Source of the DNA: Bradyrhizobium canariense
Lineage (GTDB): Bacteria > Pseudomonadota > Alphaproteobacteria > Rhizobiales > Xanthobacteraceae
Direction: 5' to 3'
NCBI RefSeq assembly: GCF_018130465.1
Contig: NZ_JAFCKJ010000004.1
Span: 372,001-436,000 of the forward strand
Length of the DNA: 64,000 bases
Below, one piece after another: positions 34,373-43,166 of the stretch. Positions within the stretch are counted from its first letter, which is position 1, and each line of letters opens with the position of its first letter. A model generated the notes under the pieces. It did not search any database. It saw only the letters and a list, made by a program, of their open reading frames with translations, and was not told the DNA's origin. The position numbers and the translations under genes were made by a program.

Positions 34373-34619
34373 GTGTGACGTGCCTCCGACGCCCAACCGT
34401 CGCCCTCAGAGGTCGGCTTAATGGGTTCGCTCGTCCCCGTCCACCGCCGGGATTGCTGAGGATTTACCTTGAATTTGCAATGCGGATCATACTTTCGCTC
34501 GGCCTCATCTGCTCTATAAAGGAAGGGTTCTTGAAATGCGGGATTCGAGGCAACTGCCACGCCGTGGCCGGTTCTCGATCCCTTCCAAGTCTCTTGCTAG
34601 TCTCTTGGAGCCCCGGAAT

Positions 34620-36416
34620 ATGGAAAGACGTCTGGCCGCCATCGTCTGCGCCGATGTCGCCGGCTATTCGCGCATGATGGGCACTGATGAGGCCGGCACC
34701 CATGCCGCCTTCAAGGCCCATCGTAGCGCGATCCACCCCATCATCCTCAATCACGGCGGCCGCGTCGTGAAGAACACCGGCGACGGCTTCCTGCTGGAAT
34801 TCCCCTCGATCGTCGGCGCCACCGAGGCCGCGATCGCGATGCAGACGCTGATGGCGGAGCGCAATCACCATCTGCCCGCCGATCGCGCCATGCAGTTCCG
34901 CCTCGGCATCCACATGGGTGACGTCATCGCCGACGAGGACGAGGTCTTCGGTGACGATGTCAACATTGCCGTCCGCCTGGAGTCGGTAGCGAGTCCCGGC
35001 GGCTTCGCGATCTCGGCCAAGGCCTACAGGGAGGCGTGCAAGCATCTCACCGTGCCGCTGGTCGATGCCGGCAACCACCGCTTCAAGAACATCAAGGATC
35101 CGATCGGGGTCTGGACCTGGACGCCCGAGGGCGCACCGGCGCTTGCGCCCGCGCTGAGGGAGGCGTCCGCCCTCTCGCAGCAGTACCGCACAGCGATCGT
35201 CGGCGTGCTGCCCTTCGCCAATCTCAGCGACGCCCAGGACGAGTATTTCTCCGACGGCCTGACCGAGGATTTGATCCACGCGCTGTCGCTGCAATCCTTC
35301 TATCGCGTGCTGAGCCGCAACTCGACCTTCGTGTTCAAGGGCAACAACGTCAGCACCCGCCTGATCGCGCGGGAGATCGACGCCACCTATCTGATCCAGG
35401 GTTCGGTGCGGCGCGCCGGAGCCAAGATCCGTGTCACCGCCGAGCTGGTCGCGCCGGAGACCGGCGAGCAGCTCTGGACCGGCCGCTACGACCGCGACAT
35501 CGGCGATCTCTTCGCGATGCAGGACGAGATCACCACCAACCTGTCCGCCGCCATCGCCACCGAGATCGTCCGGGCCGAGGCCTCGGCGCCGGCGCGGCTC
35601 TCGACCGACGTGACCGCCTGGGACCGCTTCCTCAAAGGGCTGTCGCACTATTATCGGCAAACCAAGGAAGACCTGGCCACGGCCGTCGACCTGTTCCGGG
35701 AGGCCATCAGGCTCGAGCCCAAGCTGTCGATTGCACACGCCTATCTCGCCACGATCCAGATCCAGAGCATCCACTTCGGTTGGGTCAAGGGCACGCGCGA
35801 GATGTGGGCCGAGGCGATGAAGCTTGCCGAAACCAGCGTCCGGCTCGATCCGCGCTCGTCATTTGCGTTCTCGATCCTGTCCTGGACCCACGCGCTGGAG
35901 GGACATTACGAGGCCGCGATGGACGCCGCCAAGCGCGCGGTCGCGCTCAACCCCTACGACAACGGCGCGCGCGGCGTGCTGGGCATCTGCCATTTCGTCA
36001 TCGGCGAGCACCGCGAAGCGATCGAGCTGTTCTCAATGGCCGCACAGCGCGACAACAGCGATCCGCGCTACCAATGGGCCGCGCTGAACGCCTTCAGCCA
36101 CTATCTGCTGGGCCAATATGACGCGACCCTGTCATGGGCCCGAGAACAGCTCTACGTCAACCCGAACCATTTGCAGGCGCTGGCGATCCGCGCCGCGGCG
36201 CTGGCGCAATTGGGACGGGCCGGCGAGGCGATCGAGGCGACCCGCGTGCTCATGGGCAACTACCCGACCCTGAATGTCGACCGTCATTTGCGCAATTTCC
36301 ACTGGAAGCGGCCCGAGGACCTCGCCCATTACCGCGACGGACTTTTGAATGCGGGTGTGCCGCTCGCCAAGCTGACCCTGGTCCAGAGCGACGTCAAACG
36401 CGTCGCCGAATCCTGA
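34620..36416 (+). CDS. class III adenylate cyclase with TPR repeats
   Basis: This 598-residue soluble protein has a class III cyclase domain (residues about 5-170) with metal sites in CADVAGYSRMMG and NTGDGFLLEF, then a TolB-N-like region around residues 200-320 (VLPFANLSDAQDEYFSDGLTEDL), and several TPR-like helices to the C-terminus. This cyclase/TolB-N/TPR layout is one of many paralogues found in Bradyrhizobium. It probably makes cAMP, with TPRs for partner binding. The ATG at 34620 has GGAG upstream; an earlier ATG at 34536 would add 28 residues. Confidence 0.9.
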   Translation: MERRLAAIVCADVAGYSRMMGTDEAGTHAAFKAHRSAIHPIILNHGGRVVKNTGDGFLLEFPSIVGATEAAIAMQTLMAERNHHLPADRAMQFRLGIHMGDVIADEDEVFGDDVNIAVRLESVASPGGFAISAKAYREACKHLTVPLVDAGNHRFKNIKDPIGVWTWTPEGAPALAPALREASALSQQYRTAIVGVLPFANLSDAQDEYFSDGLTEDLIHALSLQSFYRVLSRNSTFVFKGNNVSTRLIAREIDATYLIQGSVRRAGAKIRVTAELVAPETGEQLWTGRYDRDIGDLFAMQDEITTNLSAAIATEIVRAEASAPARLSTDVTAWDRFLKGLSHYYRQTKEDLATAVDLFREAIRLEPKLSIAHAYLATIQIQSIHFGWVKGTREMWAEAMKLAETSVRLDPRSSFAFSILSWTHALEGHYEAAMDAAKRAVALNPYDNGARGVLGICHFVIGEHREAIELFSMAAQRDNSDPRYQWAALNAFSHYLLGQYDATLSWAREQLYVNPNHLQALAIRAAALAQLGRAGEAIEATRVLMGNYPTLNVDRHLRNFHWKRPEDLAHYRDGLLNAGVPLAKLTLVQSDVKRVAES

Positions 36417-36591
36417 AGTCCGGCCGCGGCCACGCGGCAATTTCCCCTCTGCCTTTCTTGACACGACAGTGAATTCCGCCACACTTCGCTACACGCTGAA
36501 GTAGTATAACGTGCTGTCGGTTTGTTAGGACTTTCCGCGCTCTATCGCCGCGTCTGTATTTCACGATTCGCCGTTTTCAGGATTTTGGGCC

Positions 36592-39387
36592 ATGCATGAC
36601 TCCGCTTCGAAGCCCCCCTTCGACCCCTCGATCCAGGTCTCGCCGAACAATCCCTGTCCATTCCTGCGCGGCCTCGTCGGCGAAGGTTTTGTTGATGGCG
36701 GCACCGTCCCGCTCAACACGCTGTCGCAGACCATCGCGAATGCGAGCGGCGAGACCGGGCTGAAAAAGGTGTCGGCCCGCATCCAGGTCCGCGGCATTGC
36801 CACCATCGCCAACGGCTTCAGCCATATCCTGAAGAGCATCTGGTCCGGTCCTCAGCTCGATGCACTGCGCGGCGGCCCCCTCGACAAGCTCGGCGCCGGT
36901 TCGCGCATTCTCGGCGTCGACGGCAAGGTCAACGAGGACGAGATCGCGCGCCTGCAGAGCTTCGGCCGGACCTACACCGATCCGGACACCGGCAGCAGCG
37001 AGCCCGGCATCAACGCCGCCGAAATCAAGACCTTCATGCACGAGAACCTCAAGCGCGCGGGCAGCGCCGCGCGCTGGTACTACCCGCTGCTGATGCAGTT
37101 CGAGTGGCCCATCGTGCTGAAGATCATCGGCAAGGGCACGGGCAAGGATCGCTATCTCAGCATCGCAGACGTGCGCACGCTGTTCAACGAGCGCCAATTC
37201 CCTGACCGTATCAACCAGCGGATCGTGTCGCAGCCGCTGCTGTCAGCCTGCGCGCTCAGGTTTCGCTGGGCGCTCGGAATCATCGCGTTCCTGTTCGCCG
37301 CCGGTCTCCTCGCCCTGGTCGCGGTCGCCGAATTCCCCGATCAGGTCCGCGCCATGCTGCCGCAGAAGGGAATCGTCGCGCAGGTGCTGCCGCCGCCTCT
37401 GCCAAAACTCCCGGAGACGACGGCAGCCTTCTGGCTCGAGCAGAACTGGTCGCTGGAGGACCGGTACTGGTTTCACCACACCAGCCAGGGCACCGCGACC
37501 TTTCCGGTGCCCTACACCTGGTTCATGGCGCTGGAGCAGCCTCGTCTTCGCCTGTTCTCACGCCCCGGCCTGGTGAAGGACAGCGCCTATCTCGAGCGCT
37601 TCGGCTTCATCCCGAGCCCGCAATCCATCAAGACCGACGCAACCACGTTGCGAAGCTTCGGCTTTGCCAATGTCTACGACACGACCAAGCCGCCGAGTGT
37701 GTCGACCGATTGGACGCCGGTCGAGAATGTCGACGGCCTTCCGGTCGGCTTCGCGCGGATGACGGGCGTCGTCGATCCCGCGACCGGCCGGCGCGAGGAA
37801 GACAAGATCGGGCTGACCTGCGCCGCCTGCCACACCGGGCACGTTCGCTACAAGGGCGTGGACGTACGCTTCGACGGCGGCCCGGCCATGACCGATTTGA
37901 AAAAGCTCGAAAGCGTGACCGGGCTCTCGATCGCCTACACGCTTTACGTGCCGTTCCGCTTCAAGCGGTTCGCCGACCGCGTGCTCGGCCCCGATGCGAG
38001 CGACGCCGATCGCAATGCGCTCAAGCAGAGCCTCAAGGCGACCCTCACATTCCTGCTCGACTGGCAAAAGGGTTATGACAAGACGATCGCCGGCAAGAAG
38101 ACCTGGGACGGCAAGTGGCAAAAGGACACGGAAGAAGGCTTCGGCCGTCTCGATGCGCTCAATCGCATCGGCAACCAGGTGTTCTCGCAGGATTTCGCGC
38201 TCAGCGGGGTCAAGGGATTCGAGAAGAACCTGCATGCCCAGGACGCGCCGGTCAGCTTTCCTCCGATCTGGACCGTGCCGTGGCTCAAATTCGCGCAGTA
38301 TGACGCCTCGATCGAACAGCCGTTGATCCGCAACGCCGGCGAGGCCCTCGGCGTGACGGCGCTGTTCAACCTGTCCGACGCCTATCCCAAGGACAGGCTC
38401 TATCGGTCCTCGACCGATGTCACCAATCTGCACTGGATCGAGAGCCTGCTGGCAGGCCCCAATCCCTACGCGCAGAAGAAGCTCGGCGGACTGACCTCGC
38501 CGAAATGGCCTTCGCAAATCCTCGGCGACGACTGGAAGATCAATCCGGACCGCGTCAAGAGCGGCCGCAAGCTCTACGCAAAGATATGCGTGGAGTGCCA
38601 CCTCGGTCCCGTCAACGATCCCGAGTTCGACAAGGAGTTTCCGCAGGAGAGCGTGTGGTCGTCGCCGCGCTGGGAGCGCATCGGCGACGAGATGGTGCTC
38701 AACCCGATCCAGAAGAGCGTCACGGGCATGGGGACGGATTCCGCCCAGGCCAAGGTTTTGGAGAAGCGGACGGTCTCGGTGCCGGGCTTCCTCGACCTGG
38801 ATCCGACACGCATCCTCAAGGACCAGTGGAAATGCACCAACCTGCCGGCCGCGACCTCGACTGAAATGCCCTACTCGGTCGGGCTGATGGCGATCGTCGA
38901 CATCGTCGGCCGCAAGGCGATGAATGACGCTCAAATCCCGCCCGACGAGCAGAAGCGTTGGTGGGGCGAGCGCGCCAATTGTCCCAATCCCGGGCCGCAA
39001 CCGCCGGATCCCAATGAGCCCGGCCCCTGGTATCGCGCGCGCCCGCTCAACGGCGTCTGGGCCACCGCGCCCTATCTCCACAACGGCTCGGTGCCCTCGC
39101 TGGACTGGATGCTGCGGCCTGCATCCGAACGGCCGAAGAAATTCTGCATGGGTAGCCGCGACTACGATCCGACATTGGTCGGCTTCGCCGTCGTCGAGGG
39201 CGAGCGCTGCAAGACCGGAGAAACGCAGTTCTCGACCACCTGGCCCGACGGCACCGAGATCAACGGCAACAGCAATCTCGGTCATTCGTTCGAAGGCAAG
39301 GGGCCGCCCTACAAGAAGGGCGTCGTCGGCCGCCAGCTGGAAGACGAAGAGCGCAAGGACCTGATCGAGTACCTGAAGACGCTGTGA
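36592..39387 (+). CDS. fused haem-thiolate-peroxidase-like / membrane / dihaem cytochrome c protein
   Basis: This 931-residue protein has three parts. Residues 1-210 lack a signal peptide and show motifs of haem-thiolate peroxidases: PCPFLRGL with Cys22, DGKVNEDEI near residue 108 and YLSIADVRTLFNERQFPD near 195, in the right order. A membrane helix follows near 224-245, with basic residues on its N-side. The rest, probably periplasmic, has haem motifs CAACH (about 409) and CVECH (about 666) and a C-terminal WATAPYLHNGSVPSLD phrase of RoxA/MauG-type dihaem cytochromes. The catalytic Glu seen in peroxygenases (EGD) is replaced by Gly-Val-Asp. The haem-c part is well supported; the N-terminal assignment is my inference. 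Confidence 0.85.
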   Translation: MHDSASKPPFDPSIQVSPNNPCPFLRGLVGEGFVDGGTVPLNTLSQTIANASGETGLKKVSARIQVRGIATIANGFSHILKSIWSGPQLDALRGGPLDKLGAGSRILGVDGKVNEDEIARLQSFGRTYTDPDTGSSEPGINAAEIKTFMHENLKRAGSAARWYYPLLMQFEWPIVLKIIGKGTGKDRYLSIADVRTLFNERQFPDRINQRIVSQPLLSACALRFRWALGIIAFLFAAGLLALVAVAEFPDQVRAMLPQKGIVAQVLPPPLPKLPETTAAFWLEQNWSLEDRYWFHHTSQGTATFPVPYTWFMALEQPRLRLFSRPGLVKDSAYLERFGFIPSPQSIKTDATTLRSFGFANVYDTTKPPSVSTDWTPVENVDGLPVGFARMTGVVDPATGRREEDKIGLTCAACHTGHVRYKGVDVRFDGGPAMTDLKKLESVTGLSIAYTLYVPFRFKRFADRVLGPDASDADRNALKQSLKATLTFLLDWQKGYDKTIAGKKTWDGKWQKDTEEGFGRLDALNRIGNQVFSQDFALSGVKGFEKNLHAQDAPVSFPPIWTVPWLKFAQYDASIEQPLIRNAGEALGVTALFNLSDAYPKDRLYRSSTDVTNLHWIESLLAGPNPYAQKKLGGLTSPKWPSQILGDDWKINPDRVKSGRKLYAKICVECHLGPVNDPEFDKEFPQESVWSSPRWERIGDEMVLNPIQKSVTGMGTDSAQAKVLEKRTVSVPGFLDLDPTRILKDQWKCTNLPAATSTEMPYSVGLMAIVDIVGRKAMNDAQIPPDEQKRWWGERANCPNPGPQPPDPNEPGPWYRARPLNGVWATAPYLHNGSVPSLDWMLRPASERPKKFCMGSRDYDPTLVGFAVVEGERCKTGETQFSTTWPDGTEINGNSNLGHSFEGKGPPYKKGVVGRQLEDEERKDLIEYLKTL

Positions 39388-39413
39388 GCTGCCGGTTCAC
39401 CTCGCCGCTCTCG

Positions 39414-39439
39414 TCCGCCGAAGCCTCAGCGAAGGCGGA
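39414..39439. repeat. short palindromic repeat (TCCGCC...GGCGGA)
   Basis: TCCGCCGAAGCCTCAGCGAA followed by GGCGGA: a small inverted repeat common in this lineage, in the 153-base gap before the convergent hydrolase gene. Confidence 0.4.
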
Positions 39440-39540
39440 TGCGGGCGGAGGCAGGAATGCATCCACGCCGCAATGACGAAGAATGAGAATCTCTCCGCGA
39501 GTCTAGCTGCTAGCGAAGCGAGGGGGCATATCCCGCCTCC

Positions 39541-40488
39541 TCACTTGAACAGCGGCGTGCCCGGCACGAAGGCGTCGAAGGCTGCCCAGAATTGGGAACG
39601 GTAGCGGTCCTGCTCCTGGAGAATCTCGTGCTTGGCGCCGGCGATCACGAGATGGGAGCCGGCGCGCAAATGATAGGCGAACTCCTCGATCGCCGCGGTC
39701 GAGACCACGGTGTCGCTGGAGGCCGCCAGCATCAGGATCGGCTGACGGATCTCGGACGGGTAGTTCTTGCCCCTGAAGGTGTTCATCGCGCGGAAGGCGG
39801 TATCGGCCCAGGCGACCGTCGGTGACGCGAGCCCGAGGGTCGGATCCTCCTCCAGGATCGCGGCATTGCGCGCATAGCGCACGGGATCGCTGGTCAGCGG
39901 ATTGTTGATGAAGGGATTGAGCCCGGTGATCTGGTCGGTGCCGCCGGGAACATAGCTGCCGCCCATCCCCAACACGCGCATCGTCTTCAGCAGCGTCCGC
40001 GCCGGAAACGAGGTGGCACGGCCCGGCAGGTCGATCATCGGCGCAGACAGCACCATGCGGTCGAACCAGCGCTTGCCCGCATGCGCCACCCGCAGCATCA
40101 CGGTGCCGCCCATGGAGTGGGCGAGCGCGAAGAAGGGCGGCGGGCAATCCGGCAGCACCACCTGCTGCACGAAGGTCTCGACGTCGATCTCGAAATCGGC
40201 GAAGTCGCGGACATAGCCCTTGCGCGGATCGCGCAGGCGGCGCGAGGAGTGGCCCTGCCCGCGCCAGTCGATCATGGCCACCGCAAAGCCGCGATCGCGC
40301 AGGTCGCGCACGGTCTCGAAATATTTCTCGATCTGCTCGCTGCGTCCCGTGAAGACGCAGACCGTGCCCTTGCGGTTCGCCGGCGGCGCCCAGCGCGCAA
40401 AGCGCAGCTCGACGCCATCAGGGGTCTTGATGGTACCGCTGACGACGTCTTCGGGAACGGGATTGGACGGTATCGAGACCAGCGTCAT
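39541..40488 (-). CDS. alpha/beta hydrolase, PldB lysophospholipase/monoacylglycerol lipase type
   Basis: This 315-residue protein has the elbow AHSMGG with the nucleophile Ser, IDWRGQGHSS typical of PldB/MGL enzymes, a late Asp in AASSDTVV and His in GAKHEIL. No signal peptide is present, so it is cytosolic or membrane-associated. Likely substrates are lysophospholipids or monoglycerides. It lies convergent to the long cytochrome gene. Confidence 0.9.
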   Translation of the reverse strand: MTLVSIPSNPVPEDVVSGTIKTPDGVELRFARWAPPANRKGTVCVFTGRSEQIEKYFETVRDLRDRGFAVAMIDWRGQGHSSRRLRDPRKGYVRDFADFEIDVETFVQQVVLPDCPPPFFALAHSMGGTVMLRVAHAGKRWFDRMVLSAPMIDLPGRATSFPARTLLKTMRVLGMGGSYVPGGTDQITGLNPFINNPLTSDPVRYARNAAILEEDPTLGLASPTVAWADTAFRAMNTFRGKNYPSEIRQPILMLAASSDTVVSTAAIEEFAYHLRAGSHLVIAGAKHEILQEQDRYRSQFWAAFDAFVPGTPLFK

Positions 40489-40561
40489 GATTGGAAGTGC
40501 TTGGGCGCAAAGTGCTGCAAATCAGGGGGCGGGAGCGCCGAAAAGGCGCTGCTTCCGCCCT

Positions 40562-40589
40562 CTTGAACGCCGTTCCCCTGAACCCATAT
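40562..40589 (+). promoter_or_regulatory. heat-shock (RpoH-type) promoter candidate
   Basis: CTTGAA at 40562 and CCCATAT at 40583 are 15 bases apart, which fits the RpoH pattern. It lies about 118 bases upstream of the hsp20 start, leaving room for the ROSE leader. Confidence 0.55.
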
Positions 40590-40649
40590 CACCATGGTGC
40601 AGGCCGCTACCAGTGTTTCGGATCCGGAACATCAGGCTGCACACAGACT

Positions 40650-40707
40650 AAAGCCCGGCCCGATAGGCGGGCGGGTTACCAACAGTCGCTCAATGGAGGA
40701 CTTGACC
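40650..40707 (+). promoter_or_regulatory. ROSE-type RNA thermometer
   Basis: A GC-rich hairpin (CCCGGCCCG with CGGGCGGG, 40654-40675) is followed by TCGCT at 40686-40690, which can pair with the GGAGGA ribosome site at 40695-40700 four bases further on. The U-(U/C)-GCU to AGGA pairing is the defining feature of ROSE elements, first found in Bradyrhizobium heat-shock genes. Heating would open the final hairpin and free the ribosome site. Confidence 0.8.
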
Positions 40708-41169
40708 ATGCGTACGTACGACCTCACCCCCTTCTATCGTTCCACCGTCGGCTTCGACCGCCTCTTCAGCCTGCTCGACCAGGCCGGTTCGGACGGCAGC
40801 CCGGGTTATCCCCCCTATAATATCGAGCGTACTGGCGAGAACGACTACCGCATCACCGTTGCGGTTTCGGGCTTTGCCAAGGATGAGCTCTCCATCGTCG
40901 CGAAGGAAAACACGCTGACGATCAAGGGCGAGAAAGTCGCCAACGAGAACTCGAAGGCCGAAGTGCTCTACCGCGGCATCGCCGCGCGTGCCTTCGAGCG
41001 TGCGTTCCAGCTTGCCGACTTCGTGCAGGTGAAGAACGCCTCGCTCGAGAACGGGCTGCTTCACGTCGACCTCGTGCGCGAGATTCCCGAGGCGAAGAAG
41101 CCGCGCCAGATCGCGATCAACACCGGTGCGCAAGGCGCACAGGTGATCGAGAACTCGGTAGCCGCGTAA
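40708..41169 (+). CDS. Hsp20/alpha-crystallin small heat-shock protein
   Basis: This 153-residue chaperone has a central alpha-crystallin domain (about residues 40-125, with YNIERTGENDYRITVAVSGF and ENGLLHVDLVREIPE). It begins MRTYDLTPFYRSTVGFDRLF, typical of rhizobial class A sHsps (HspA/B/D/E). I start at the ATG at 40708 because GGAGGA is eight bases upstream; an earlier ATG at 40693 would put the ribosome site inside the gene. It binds unfolding proteins during heat stress. Control is by the leader hairpin and a RpoH-type promoter. Confidence 0.93.
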   Translation: MRTYDLTPFYRSTVGFDRLFSLLDQAGSDGSPGYPPYNIERTGENDYRITVAVSGFAKDELSIVAKENTLTIKGEKVANENSKAEVLYRGIAARAFERAFQLADFVQVKNASLENGLLHVDLVREIPEAKKPRQIAINTGAQGAQVIENSVAA

Positions 41170-41195
41170 ATCACGTCCGCCACTTCCAGGTTGCG

Positions 41196-41225
41196 AAAAC
41201 GCCCCGGTGCCCCGGGGCGTTTTTT
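41196..41225 (+). terminator. intrinsic terminator of hsp20
   Basis: AAAACGCCCCGG pairs with CCGGGGCGTTTT across a four-base loop, then further Ts. Strong and bidirectional in form. Confidence 0.85.
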
Positions 41226-41231
41226 CTCGCT

Positions 41232-41257
41232 GTCGTCCTGGCTTTCGCCAGGACGAC
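41232..41257. repeat. short inverted repeat (GTCGTCCTGGC...GCCAGGACGAC)
   Basis: GTCGTCCTGGC and its reverse complement flank TTTC. The same phrase frames 42217-42344. A known kind of Bradyrhizobium intergenic repeat. Confidence 0.5.
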
Positions 41258-41371
41258 ACCTTTAGTTTGGATCGTTTTTGCACCGCATCACAGAGCGGTG
41301 AAATGGCGTAACACCGCCGCCCCGCGCCTCGTCTTTTGGATACCGAACCCAAAACAAGACGGAGCACGATC

Positions 41372-42142
41372 ATGACTTTCTGGCGCAGCCTTTTCGTCGC
41401 CGCGGGCCTGCTGGCGGCCCCTCTCAGCCTTGCTCACGCGCAGACGCCGCCGACCGTGAAGGCCAAGAACGTCGTGCTGGTGCACGGCGCCTGGGCCGAC
41501 GGCTCGAGCTGGTCGGAGGTGATCCCGATCCTCCAGGCCGCGGGCCTGCACGTGACGGCCGTGCAAAATCCGCTGTCGTCGCTTGCGGACTCCGTCGAGG
41601 CGACCAGGCGCGTGCTGGCCGAACAGGATGGTCCGACGGTGCTGGTCGCGCATTCCTGGGGCGGCACCGTGATCAGCGAGGTCGGCACCGACCCGAAGGT
41701 CAGCGGCCTCGTCTATGTCGCCGCACGTGCGCCCGATGCCAACGAGGATTTTGTCGCGCTGTCGAAGCAGTTTCCGGCGGGACCGGCACGCGCCGGCGTC
41801 GTCGAGCGCGACGGTTACACCAAGCTCTCGGAAGACGCCTTCCTGAAGTATTTTGCCAATGGCGTTAAGCCGGAGCAGGCCAAGGAGCTTTACGCCGTGC
41901 AATGGCCGACGGCCGCCTCGATCTTCGCCGGTCGCACCACGGAGGCGGCATGGCATTCCAAGCCGAGCTGGTACGCGGTGTCGAAGAACGACTACACCAT
42001 CAATCCCGATCTCGAGCGCTTCCTCGCCAAGCGCATGAACGCAACCACGATCGAGCTCGATGCCGGCCACCTCTCGCTGGTGTCGCACCCGAAGGAAGTG
42101 GCGAATTTGATCCTGGAAGCGGCGGGGTACGGGCGAAGTTGA
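41372..42142 (+). CDS. secreted alpha/beta hydrolase (esterase type)
   Basis: This 256-residue protein has a signal peptide (about residues 1-24, to AHAQ), then VVLVHGAWADGSSW, the elbow AHSWGG with Ser, and the catalytic His in DAGHLSLVSHP. This is a typical small periplasmic esterase of the salicylate-esterase/MenH-like type. Its ATG is preceded by GGAG. No operon partners are visible. An intrinsic terminator follows. Confidence 0.9.
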   Translation: MTFWRSLFVAAGLLAAPLSLAHAQTPPTVKAKNVVLVHGAWADGSSWSEVIPILQAAGLHVTAVQNPLSSLADSVEATRRVLAEQDGPTVLVAHSWGGTVISEVGTDPKVSGLVYVAARAPDANEDFVALSKQFPAGPARAGVVERDGYTKLSEDAFLKYFANGVKPEQAKELYAVQWPTAASIFAGRTTEAAWHSKPSWYAVSKNDYTINPDLERFLAKRMNATTIELDAGHLSLVSHPKEVANLILEAAGYGRS

Positions 42143-42159
42143 GCAGCGATTGCCCCATG

Positions 42160-42191
42160 AAAAAAGCGCCCGAAATTTTCGGGCGCTTTTT
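42160..42191 (+). terminator. intrinsic terminator of the esterase gene
   Basis: AAAAAAGCGCCCGAA pairs with TTCGGGCGCTTTTTT across a three-base centre. The A- and T-runs make it effective in both directions, so it may also end the minus-strand gene at 42387. Confidence 0.85.
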
Positions 42192-42216
42192 TGTTTTGCT
42201 CAACTCGCTCCCCGCC

Positions 42217-42344
42217 GTCGTCCTGGCAAAAGCCAGGACCCATTACCCCAGGGAGGAGTTTGGCGAAGACCCGTCGTCCGGTACTCGCACCGACTGCCGC
42301 CGATAGACCTCGCGGTATGGGTCCTGGCCTTCGCCAGGACGACA
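42217..42344. repeat. composite inverted repeat
   Basis: GTCGTCCTGGC-N5-GCCAGGAC at the left and GTCCTGGCC-N4-GCCAGGACGAC at the right frame a spacer with GACCCGTCGTC. Same family as 41232-41257. No gene is evident here. Confidence 0.5.
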
Positions 42345-42386
42345 CCGAAAATGTGGTGAGCGCAGTCGCATCACGCGAGCAGCTTG

Positions 42387-43166
42387 CTAATCCAGCCCCT
42401 GCGCGGCCGGCATATCCTGGGTCGGCAGGATCGCCGCCGCCGGTTTGGCTTGACCGACGGTGGGTGCCGCGGCTTGCGCTGCGACCTCGGCGGGCTTTGC
42501 CTGCACGGCGGCCGCCTGCTGCGCCTGGGCCTGCTGCGTCGCAGGCTCGGCCGGCTTGGCGGCGGCGACGGGCGCCTCGCCGCGCGGCGGGGCGGCCTTG
42601 GGAAGCGGTACGGAGCGGCTGGCGACATGCGGGATCGGGGCCGGCGGGCGCGGCGGGCCGCTGCGGACTAATGTCGGTGGCGGCAGCGCGCTTTGCGGGC
42701 GATAAGGCGCAACAGCAGGCTCCTCGTAGCCGGGCGCCATGCCGTACGCATCCCTGGTTGGCATGAAGCGCAAAACTCTTCCGTCGCGGGCATCGATCAC
42801 CAGCCGACCGTCCTCGCCGCGGCGGTCGATCACCGCGATGGTGTAGACGCTGCCGCGCAGGCGCGGGATGCCCAGCGGAGAGAAGCCGTTTTCGCGCAGC
42901 ACCGCGTAGACCTCGATCGATGGCAGCAGCACTGGGGCCGGCCCGCGTTCTTCATAGCCATAGCCATAGCCGTAGCCTTGGCCGTAACGCGGCGGCGGTG
43001 GCGGCGCGGCGTCCGATGGCGCATAGGGTCCGTCGAAATCCGACACCGCAATAGCGGCCCCGCTCCCGATACCGTTCGCCGGAACTTGCGCAAAAACCTG
43101 CGCTTGAGCCGCGGTCGCAGCCAGCACCAGCGTGGCCGCGGCCACACATCCTGTGAAAAACTTCAT
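42387..43166 (-). CDS. secreted Pro/Ala-rich protein of unknown function
   Basis: This 259-residue protein has a signal peptide (about residues 1-22, to AQAQ), a Pro- and Gly-Tyr-rich stretch (PPPPPRYGQGYGYGYGYE), a short folded core with GRLVIDARDGRVLRFMP, and a C-terminal Ala/Pro/Gln-rich tail. The core phrase resembles PepSY-like or surface proteins, but I cannot assign it. A GGAGC-type site precedes the ATG at 43166. It is probably periplasmic or cell-surface. The frame on the other strand is a shadow. Confidence 0.78.
   Translation of the reverse strand: MKFFTGCVAAATLVLAATAAQAQVFAQVPANGIGSGAAIAVSDFDGPYAPSDAAPPPPPRYGQGYGYGYGYEERGPAPVLLPSIEVYAVLRENGFSPLGIPRLRGSVYTIAVIDRRGEDGRLVIDARDGRVLRFMPTRDAYGMAPGYEEPAVAPYRPQSALPPPTLVRSGPPRPPAPIPHVASRSVPLPKAAPPRGEAPVAAAKPAEPATQQAQAQQAAAVQAKPAEVAAQAAAPTVGQAKPAAAILPTQDMPAAQGLD

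Noticed and set aside
37558-39285. Minus-strand frame of 575 residues in the dihaem cytochrome gene
   Set aside because: Antisense shadow; the plus strand has haem motifs and normal codon use.
42191-42766. Plus-strand frame starting in the repeat near 42217
   Set aside because: It begins inside an intergenic repeat and enters the antisense of the Pro/Ala-rich protein. No start site.
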